DNA of 36,829 bases. Origin: an uncultured Lachnospiraceae bacterium. Its GTDB lineage: Bacteria > Bacillota > Clostridia > Lachnospirales > Lachnospiraceae. Below the pieces are notes generated by a model. It ran no database searches and had not been told where the DNA came from. It saw only the letters and a program-made list of their open reading frames with translations. The first letter of the stretch is position 1. Each line of letters opens with the position of its first letter. Position numbers and translations under genes: made by a program. Location of the stretch: NCBI GenBank assembly GCA_934364805.1, contig CAKRMH010000022.1, positions 1-36,829 on the forward strand. Direction: 5' to 3'. Positions 31,440 to 36,829 of the stretch are shown in pieces.

Positions 31440-32405
31440 TTAAGCTTCTGCTTTTTCTTCTTCCATAATGATCTCAGCAGCATCCATGATCAGCTGGGAA
31501 GCTTTCATGTGAAGAAGATCCGGTTTTAACTGTGCTTTTGGAAGCACCTGTTTTACCACATCGATCGGCTGACCGTAATTCTGAGCAATCAGTTCATACT
31601 GTGCATCGATTTCTTCATCGGATACGGTAAGTTTTTCTGCTTTGATGATCTCATCGAGAATCGCCTCAAGCTTTGCCTGTTTTGCCGCATGAGGTTTTAC
31701 TTCTTCGCGGAAAGACTCTTTGGTCTTACCCATCATCTGAAGATACTGCTCGAAAGGAATTCCCTGCTGCGCAAGCTGTGCAGCCATCTGTTTCATCTGC
31801 ATATCGATTGCAGCCTCGATTGCAGCCGGAGCAAGAAGGCAGGAACAGTTTGCAAGAACCTGATCGTAGATCTGTTCGCGTGCAGCATCGTCTTTTTTCA
31901 TCTGAACCTGATAATCGAGGTATTCTTTGATATGATTTTTTAATCCGTCTATGGTATTTACTTCCGGAATGTTTAAGGAAACAACGAACTCATCATTGAG
32001 TTCAGCTGGTTTCTCATTGTAGATCTGGTGAAGTTTGACTTTGAACACAACGGCTTTTCCAGCAAGATCCGGAGCATGATACTGCTCTGGGAAGGAAAGG
32101 TTGATGTCGCGGCTTTCACCGACCTTCATTCCGACGATCTGCTCTTCAAAGCCTGGAATAAATGAACCGGAACCAATTCCAAGAGGGTATTTCTCGGCTT
32201 TCCCACCTTCAAATGGAACATCATCCTTGAAACCTTCGTAGTCGATGACCGCGGTGTCACCCATTTCTACAGAGCCGTCTTTCTCCACGCGTGCAGGGTT
32301 GCCTGCAAGCAGGGAAGCAATCTGTGAATTTACATCATCCTCTGTGTATGAAATAAAAGGGATGGTTGCTTTCAGTCCTTTATACTGACCTAATAAAATA
32401 TCCAT
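31440..32405 (-). CDS. Trigger-factor-like FKBP chaperone lacking the ribosome-binding domain
   Basis: The 321-residue protein has an FKBP-type prolyl isomerase domain (about 45-135: GDTAVIDYEGFKDDVPFEGG, then IPGFEEQIVGMKVGE and AGKAVVFKVKLHQI). The rest resembles the trigger-factor C-terminal arms (SFREEVKPHAAKQAKLEAIL). Full trigger factor has about 430 residues; the missing part is the N-terminal ribosome-docking domain with GFRxGKxP. It may act as a free cytoplasmic chaperone. GAGGACA precedes ATG at 32405. Confidence 0.88.
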   Translation of the reverse strand: MDILLGQYKGLKATIPFISYTEDDVNSQIASLLAGNPARVEKDGSVEMGDTAVIDYEGFKDDVPFEGGKAEKYPLGIGSGSFIPGFEEQIVGMKVGESRDINLSFPEQYHAPDLAGKAVVFKVKLHQIYNEKPAELNDEFVVSLNIPEVNTIDGLKNHIKEYLDYQVQMKKDDAAREQIYDQVLANCSCLLAPAAIEAAIDMQMKQMAAQLAQQGIPFEQYLQMMGKTKESFREEVKPHAAKQAKLEAILDEIIKAEKLTVSDEEIDAQYELIAQNYGQPIDVVKQVLPKAQLKPDLLHMKASQLIMDAAEIIMEEEKAEA

Positions 32406-32520
32406 AATCTGTCCTCATTTCCTGAATTATTTCGATTCCGTTGAACGGGATCGTCTATAGAAAGATATGGGTGTAGTATACAGGAAAAATGGGACCGGTG
32501 CAAGGATTTCGAATCACATA

Positions 32521-32548
32521 GAATAATAAAAAATCCCCGGCATACAAT
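32521..32548 (+). promoter_or_regulatory. Sigma-E-like sporulation promoter of spoIIID
   Basis: CATACAAT (32541-32548) matches the sigma-E -10 consensus, and GAATAAT lies 13 nt upstream as a -35-like element. SpoIIID is a known sigma-E gene in Bacillus subtilis. Start of transcription would fall near 32555, inside the loop of the dyad at 32528. Confidence 0.6.
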
Positions 32549-32577
32549 GTAAAAACAAGTATTGCAGGGGTTTTTTT
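32528..32577. terminator. Terminator-like dyad overlapping the spoIIID promoter and ribosome site
   Basis: An A-run plus CCCC-GGCATAC pairs with GTATTGC-AGGGG plus seven T, with one bulge. On either strand it ends in a T-run. The 3' arm contains the AGGGG ribosome site and the T-run fills the gap to the GTG start. It may block unwanted read-through into spoIIID. Confidence 0.6.
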
Positions 32578-32835
32578 GTGAAATCATATATTGAAGAACG
32601 TGCGGTAGAAATTGCAACCTATATCATTGAAAACAATGCGACCGTACGGCAGGCCGCAAAACACTATGGAATCAGCAAGAGCACGGTACATAAGGACGTA
32701 ACAGAACGTCTGGACCACATCAATGCGAATCTGGCACATGAGGTCCGAAAAGTTCTGGATCTGAATAAAGCCGAGCGGCATATTCGTGGGGGTCTTGCGA
32801 CAAAAGAAAAATATGCGCATATGCACATAATATAA
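32578..32835 (+). CDS. spoIIID: SpoIIID sporulation transcription regulator
   Basis: The 85-residue protein aligns in my reading with Bacillus SpoIIID: YIEERAVEIATYIIENNATV, then RQAAKHYGISKSTVHKDVTE, then RLDHINANLAHEVRKVLDLN and RHIRGGLATKEKY. The helix-turn-helix is at about residues 23-43, with basic residues near the end for extra DNA contact. It turns mother-cell genes on and off during sporulation. The start is GTG, with AGGGG 7 nt ahead. The protein shows that the organism can sporulate or descends from spore formers. Confidence 0.93.
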   Translation: MKSYIEERAVEIATYIIENNATVRQAAKHYGISKSTVHKDVTERLDHINANLAHEVRKVLDLNKAERHIRGGLATKEKYAHMHII

Positions 32836-32928
32836 TGAGCGTAACTCCATATATTGTGAATGGACAGGAGTATGCGGTAAAAATTCCGTTGAACATCGTA
32901 GAATCATCCAAGGAGAAAAGAGATAAGG
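32835..32928 (+). other. Open frame without a stop before the terminator, coupled to spoIIID
   Basis: An ATG overlaps the spoIIID stop as TAATG. The frame reads MSVTPYIVNGQEYAVKIPLN and then IVESSKEKRDKEKS, and it is still open when it reaches the terminator at 32929; its first stop is at 33123-33125, inside the opposite MATE gene. A transcript ended by the terminator would be non-stop. There is no separate ribosome site. It may be a gene fragment. Confidence 0.3.
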
Positions 32929-32974
32929 AAAAAAGTGCGTGTGAAAACGAAATTGTTTTCACACGCACTTTTTT
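32929..32974. terminator. Perfect 20-bp bidirectional terminator
   Basis: AAAAAAGTGCGTGTGAAAAC and its exact inverse enclose GAAATT. T-runs follow on both strands. It ends spoIIID and the convergent MATE gene. Confidence 0.95.
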
Positions 32975-32982
32975 GCCTGGAT

Positions 32983-34389
32983 TTATATTTCAGAAGCAGT
33001 GGATGCTTCAGCTTCCTGAGCAAGTTCAAGTTTGCGGATATTGCGGAACTCACCGAATACCATGGCAAGTCCGACTGCAAAGGAGAGAAGATCTGCGATC
33101 GGACCCGCATATAACACACCCATAATGCCAAAGAAATGTGGAAGAATCAGTACAAGCGGAAGCAGGAACAGGATCTGTCTGGTCAGAGACAGGAAAGTTC
33201 CTTTATAGGCTTTTCCAATCGAACTGAAAAATGTTGCTGAAATCGGCTGCAGGAAGTTCAGCCAGGTAAACAGTAGGAAAATACGGAAGCATTTGATGCC
33301 GAATTCAAAATATTCAGCGCTTCCCGTTCCAAACATTGCAAGAATCTGTCTTGGGAACAGCTGGAACAAGAGGAAAGCGATAATCGACACGGTAGCGCCG
33401 ACTGTGATGGCGAGCCGGTAAGCGTCTTTTACACGTTTATACTGTCTGGCACCATAGTTAAAACTCTGGATTGGCTGTCCCCCCTGGGAAAGACCGATGA
33501 TAATGGAAAAATACAGCTGATTTACTTTCATTACAATTCCAGAACACGCAATTGGAATGGATTCTCCGTAAGGCGAAGCTGCTCCGTAGAATTTTAACAG
33601 GTTGTTCATGGAAATCTGCACGATCATCATCGCAATCTGGTTAATTCCGGAGGACATTCCAAGGGAACAGATCTCTTTTAAATAGAGGGCATTCGGTTTT
33701 AAATGGCATTTGCCAAGGGACACCGTGCGATAGTGACGGAGGTAGCAGAGTGCGATCAGTGCCGAAATGATCTGTCCGATGACAGTTGCGGCAGCAGCAC
33801 CATACATACCCCAGCGGAAAATGAGGACAAATACTGCATCCAGAACAATATTGATGATCGCACCGGACAGGTTCATGATCATCGCCATTTTTGGGCTGCC
33901 GTCCGCACGGATCAGGTGCCCGCTTCCGATGGTAAGGATCAGAAAAGGAAAACCAATGGCGGTGATGCTGACATATTGTCTGGCGAGTGGAAGCACATCT
34001 GCCGGGGAACCAAAAGCAATAAGAAGCGGCGACAGGAAAAGTTCTGTTACAAGAAAAAGGACTGTTCCTGTTGCAATCAGCATGGTAATGGAATTGCCGA
34101 TAAAATTCGGGGCAATCTTATGATCCCCTGCGCCCATGTGAAGATTAAAGCTGGCGGCACCACCGATTCCGAAGAGCAGCGCCAGGGAAGTGCAGAGCAT
34201 AGAAAGCGGAAATGCGATATTAGTTGCTGCATTTCCAAGTGTTCCAACAGCATTTCCAATAAACAGCTGATCCGCAATGTTGTATACTGCACTCACCAGC
34301 ATCGCTATGATACTTGGAATCGCAAAGCGTGCGACCAGAGTGGAGATTTTATCTGTGCCAAGCGGGTTTGTTTGTTGCGTCTGTGTCAT
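32983..34389 (-). CDS. MATE-family efflux protein (MepA-like)
   Basis: The 468-residue protein has about 12 membrane segments. PSIIAMLVSAVYNIADQLFI and GTLGNAATNIAFPLSML are the MepA/NorM-type N-terminal marks, and the second lobe has GLSQGGQPIQSFNYGARQY. It should export cationic drugs or metabolites. AAAGGAAC precedes ATG at 34389. It has its own strong promoter. It is not closely similar to the MATE gene at 5968. Confidence 0.93.
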   Translation of the reverse strand: MTQTQQTNPLGTDKISTLVARFAIPSIIAMLVSAVYNIADQLFIGNAVGTLGNAATNIAFPLSMLCTSLALLFGIGGAASFNLHMGAGDHKIAPNFIGNSITMLIATGTVLFLVTELFLSPLLIAFGSPADVLPLARQYVSITAIGFPFLILTIGSGHLIRADGSPKMAMIMNLSGAIINIVLDAVFVLIFRWGMYGAAAATVIGQIISALIALCYLRHYRTVSLGKCHLKPNALYLKEICSLGMSSGINQIAMMIVQISMNNLLKFYGAASPYGESIPIACSGIVMKVNQLYFSIIIGLSQGGQPIQSFNYGARQYKRVKDAYRLAITVGATVSIIAFLLFQLFPRQILAMFGTGSAEYFEFGIKCFRIFLLFTWLNFLQPISATFFSSIGKAYKGTFLSLTRQILFLLPLVLILPHFFGIMGVLYAGPIADLLSFAVGLAMVFGEFRNIRKLELAQEAEASTASEI

Positions 34390-34453
34390 ATATTACAGTT
34401 CCTTTCTTTCGTTTATCGTTCGTCTTCATGATCTAATTCAAGAATTCCGAATG

Positions 34454-34482
34454 ATTATAGGAGTATTTAAAGCGAATGTCAA
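34454..34482 (-). promoter_or_regulatory. Consensus promoter of the MATE gene
   Basis: On the minus strand TTGACA (34477-34482) and TATAAT (34454-34459) are exactly 17 nt apart. This is a full consensus match 65 nt upstream of the start codon. Confidence 0.9.
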
Positions 34483-34560
34483 GTTGAATATGCATAATAA
34501 ATAGCAGAAAAAATATGTGAAATTCGTACAAATCCAACTATTATGAAACAGAACCCTCTG

Positions 34561-34569
34561 TGTTATAAT
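34561..34569 (+). promoter_or_regulatory. Extended -10 promoter before the small membrane-protein gene
   Basis: TGT-TATAAT is an extended -10. The -35 region (TTATGA, 17 nt upstream) is weak. The start of transcription would be near 34576, just before the hairpin at 34585. Confidence 0.6.
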
Positions 34570-34584
34570 AGTCTCACGACGTGC

Positions 34585-34628
34585 AGCAGGAACAGCGATC
34601 GCAATAAGATCACTGATCCTGCTTTTTT
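34585..34628 (+). terminator. Terminator-like hairpin in the leader, possible attenuator
   Basis: AGCAGGA pairs with TCCTGCT; inside, CA/TG and GATC/GATC pair around loop GCAATAA. Six T follow. It lies between the promoter and the gene, so it would stop transcription after about 50 nt unless released. No plus-strand gene lies upstream to need it. Confidence 0.65.
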
Positions 34629-34660
34629 CGTTAAAAGGAAAATAAAAGGAGATTTTATCA

Positions 34661-35122
34661 ATGCCAAAAAACAAATTTCAGGATGTGATTTTTACAATCA
34701 TTATGGTCTTTTTCATGGTGTATGCAATGATCTGCTACAACATTGCATTAAACAGGGGAGGAATGACAAACGAAGTATTTTTACTTGCATTCCATGAGCT
34801 TGTGATCATGGGACCGGTCGCTTTTGTACTCGACTTTTTCCTATATGGAGGTCTGGCAAAAAAGATTGCATTTGGAATCGTAGATCCTCAAAATGCAAAA
34901 CAGTACGAGATCGTTCTTGCCATCTCATCCGTTACGGTATGTCTTATGTGTCCGACCATGAGCCTGGTTGCCACCATTCTTTTCAGTCATCCGGGAGCAG
35001 AACTGATCGCAGTCTGGTTTCAGAAAACTGCTTTGAATTTTCCAATGGCATTTTTCTGGCAGATCTTTTTTGCAGGACCTGTAGTGCGAAAAATTTTTGC
35101 CTGCATATTTGACAGAAAATAA
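34661..35122 (+). CDS. Small polytopic membrane protein, DUF2798-like
   Basis: The 153-residue protein has four membrane helices (about 9-27, 46-66, 85-107 and 122-144). The start FQDVIFTIIMVFFMVYAMIC and PVAFVLDFFLYGGLAKKIAF resemble the DUF2798 family. The function of that family is not known to me. AAAGGAG lies 11 nt before ATG. The promoter and hairpin before it suggest conditional expression. Confidence 0.78.
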   Translation: MPKNKFQDVIFTIIMVFFMVYAMICYNIALNRGGMTNEVFLLAFHELVIMGPVAFVLDFFLYGGLAKKIAFGIVDPQNAKQYEIVLAISSVTVCLMCPTMSLVATILFSHPGAELIAVWFQKTALNFPMAFFWQIFFAGPVVRKIFACIFDRK

Positions 35123-35190
35123 ATGCTATCCTGTAAAAGCCCAGATCGTGCAGTAATATGAGATCTGCAAGGAAAACATACGGTTAGGGG

Positions 35191-35219
35191 TTGTCAATGT
35201 CAGAATCCTTCTTTATAAT
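35191..35219 (+). promoter_or_regulatory. Promoter of guaA
   Basis: TTGTCA and TATAAT are exactly 17 nt apart, 42 nt before the start. A CAGATC/GATCTG dyad lies upstream (35143-35168). No purine riboswitch core is seen in the short leader. Confidence 0.8.
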
Positions 35220-35261
35220 AGGAATAATAGTAATGTACATAAAATAGGAGGAAAACTATCA

Positions 35262-36829
35262 ATGGATCAGGAAAAAGTAATCGTCATTGACTTTGGCGGT
35301 CAGTATAACCAGCTGGTTGCGCGACGTGTCAGAGAATGCAATGTTTACTGTGAAATCTATTCCTACAGAACGGATATCGAGCAGATCAAAGCCATGAATC
35401 CAAAAGGAATCATTCTGACCGGCGGACCGAACAGCTGCTATGAGCCGGATTCACCGACTTATACCAAAGAATTATTCGAGCTTGGAATCCCGGTATTAGG
35501 TCTCTGCTACGGTGCACAGTTAATGATGCACGTGTTAGGCGGTAAAGTAGAAAAGGCGCCGGTTCGTGAGTATGGTAAAACAGAAGTCATGGTAGACACT
35601 ACATCCCCATTATTCGGAAATGTCAAACCAACTACAATCTGCTGGATGAGCCATTTTGATTATATTTCAAAAGCCGCTCCGGGATTTGAGATTTCTGCAC
35701 ATACTGCAGACTGCCCGGTTGCAGCAGCTGAGAATAGAGACAAAAAGCTTTTTGCAATCCAGTTCCATCCGGAAGTACTTCACACAGAAGAGGGAAGTAA
35801 AATGCTTCACAATTTCGTAAGAGGTGTATGCGGATGTGCTGGAACATGGAGAATGGATTCCTTTGTCGAGAATACGATCAAAGAGATCCGCAAGAAGGTT
35901 GGAGATGGAAAGGTACTGTTAGCTTTATCAGGTGGTGTAGATTCCTCTGTTGCAGCAGGACTTTTATCCAAAGCAATCGGAAAACAGCTTACCTGTGTAT
36001 TCGTAGATCACGGACTTCTTCGCAAGAACGAAGGCGATGAGGTAGAAAGCGTATTCGGTCCAGATGGCCAGTTTGACTTAAACTTCATTCGTGTTAACGC
36101 ACAGGAGAGATATTATGGCAAACTTGCCGGTGTAACCGAGCCGGAAGCAAAACGTAAGATCATCGGAGAAGAATTCATCCGTGTCTTCGAAGAAGAAGCC
36201 AAAAAGATTGGAGCAGTTGATTTCCTTGCTCAGGGAACCATCTATCCAGATGTTGTAGAAAGTGGTCTCGGCGGAGAATCCGCAGTGATCAAATCTCACC
36301 ACAACGTAGGTGGACTTCCAGATTACGTTGATTTCAAGGAGATCATCGAGCCGCTTCGCAATCTCTTCAAGGATGAGGTCCGCAAAGCAGGACTTGAACT
36401 TGGAATTCCGGAGAACCTCGTATTCCGTCAGCCTTTCCCAGGTCCTGGACTTGGAATCCGTATTATCGGAGAAGTTACTGCGGACAAGGTACGCATCGTA
36501 CAGGACGCAGATGCCATCTATCGCGAAGAGGTAGACAAAGCAGTTGCAGCATATACAAAAGAGCATGGAAAGGCACCAGCCTGGATGCCAAACCAGTATT
36601 TTGCAGCACTGACTAACATGCGTTCCGTAGGTGTCATGGGCGATGAGAGAACCTATGACTATGCCGTTGCACTTCGTGCAGTTACAACCGTAGACTTCAT
36701 GACAGCTGAAGCAGCTGAGATCCCGTTTGAAGTTCTTCAAACCGTTATGAGCCGCATCATCAACGAAGTCAAAGGGGTTAACCGTGTATTCTATGACCTC
36801 ACGAGTAAACCACCAGGAACGATTGAGTT
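35262..36829 (+). CDS. guaA: GMP synthase (glutamine-hydrolysing), cut by window end
   Basis: The frame stays open for 522 codons to the window end; the last readable residues are SKPPGTIE, so only a few codons are missing. The glutaminase domain has Cys82 in GLCYGAQ and the His/Glu of FHPEV. The ATP-pyrophosphatase domain has SGGVDSS, and the C-terminal part has FRQPFPGPGLGIR. It turns XMP, glutamine and ATP into GMP in purine synthesis. TAGGAGG precedes ATG. It is monocistronic as far as can be seen. Confidence 0.97.
   Translation, partial: MDQEKVIVIDFGGQYNQLVARRVRECNVYCEIYSYRTDIEQIKAMNPKGIILTGGPNSCYEPDSPTYTKELFELGIPVLGLCYGAQLMMHVLGGKVEKAPVREYGKTEVMVDTTSPLFGNVKPTTICWMSHFDYISKAAPGFEISAHTADCPVAAAENRDKKLFAIQFHPEVLHTEEGSKMLHNFVRGVCGCAGTWRMDSFVENTIKEIRKKVGDGKVLLALSGGVDSSVAAGLLSKAIGKQLTCVFVDHGLLRKNEGDEVESVFGPDGQFDLNFIRVNAQERYYGKLAGVTEPEAKRKIIGEEFIRVFEEEAKKIGAVDFLAQGTIYPDVVESGLGGESAVIKSHHNVGGLPDYVDFKEIIEPLRNLFKDEVRKAGLELGIPENLVFRQPFPGPGLGIRIIGEVTADKVRIVQDADAIYREEVDKAVAAYTKEHGKAPAWMPNQYFAALTNMRSVGVMGDERTYDYAVALRAVTTVDFMTAEAAEIPFEVLQTVMSRIINEVKGVNRVFYDLTSKPPGTIE

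Noticed and set aside
32835..33125. 96-codon ORF reading on into the MATE gene
   Set aside because: The part after 32974 is beyond a perfect terminator and antisense to a clear gene, so a full product is unlikely.
33703..34431. 242-codon plus-strand ORF antisense to the MATE gene
   Set aside because: Rich in Cys, His and Lys from reversed hydrophobic codons; typical shadow.
35123..35261. Purine riboswitch before guaA
   Set aside because: The predicted transcript leader is only about 35 nt and lacks the aptamer core.

Overview
The window reads as chromosomal DNA of a spore-forming, low-to-mid GC Firmicute, most likely a gut Lachnospiraceae (Clostridium cluster XIVa). The evidence is an SpoIIID homologue, strong AGGAGG-type ribosome sites, short intergenic gaps, a Bce-type antimicrobial-peptide resistance module, an ECF transporter of the Trep_Strep type and a lipoteichoic-acid-synthase-like sulfatase. 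I see no prophage, insertion sequence or CRISPR array. Genus is inference; no marker here fixes it.

Layout. 1-490: tRNA-Lys(UUU), its terminator and three diverged ~71-bp tandem repeats, each able to form a hairpin. 490-3825: small stress/regulatory genes (ABM monooxygenase, GNAT acetyltransferase behind a 15-codon leader ORF, membrane XRE regulator, histidine phosphatase behind a chain of mini-ORFs, and a convergent TVP38/DedA-like membrane protein). 4143-7299: BceRS-like two-component system followed by a MATE exporter. 7300-10043: a cysteine-less rhodanese and a two-gene operon of a membrane MutS-like ATPase and a MerR regulator, with a 19-bp-spacer promoter. 10040-13042: an ECF transporter operon (S, T and a double ATPase) with a promoter overlapped by a 32-bp perfect palindrome and a structured leader. 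13064-16759: a lipoprotein, then BceAB, preceded by a TTACA-N4-TGTAA operator. 16780-21779: AlaX-like editing hydrolase, an orphan protein with a FliD-like tail, galactose mutarotase plus 2-hydroxyacid dehydrogenase, and a zinc-dependent phospholipase C-like protein. 21899-26643: radical SAM/SPASM-like protein with a long leader, LtaS-like protein, phosphoglycolate phosphatase and a small conserved-looking protein. 26781-31419: an ABC importer of the UgpCAEB type. 31440-36829: a trigger-factor-like chaperone without the ribosome-binding domain, spoIIID with a sigma-E-like promoter nested in a terminator-like dyad, a second MATE exporter, a small membrane protein behind a possible attenuator, and guaA, cut by the window end.

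How it fits together. The BceRS sensor pair (4.1-5.9 kb) has no transporter beside it, and BceAB (14.0-16.8 kb) has no sensor beside it. The Bce-type operator upstream of bceA makes it likely that the two halves form one split detoxification module. The other genes are mostly independent small operons separated by clear, often bidirectional, terminators. The most unusual features lie in the non-coding parts: the repeats after the tRNA, coupled mini-ORFs, the palindromic operators, and the overlap of terminators with promoters at bceA and spoIIID. Nothing here is clearly a new multi-gene system. The best candidates for something undescribed are the MutS-like/MerR pair, the ECF leader and the leader-ORF arrangements.
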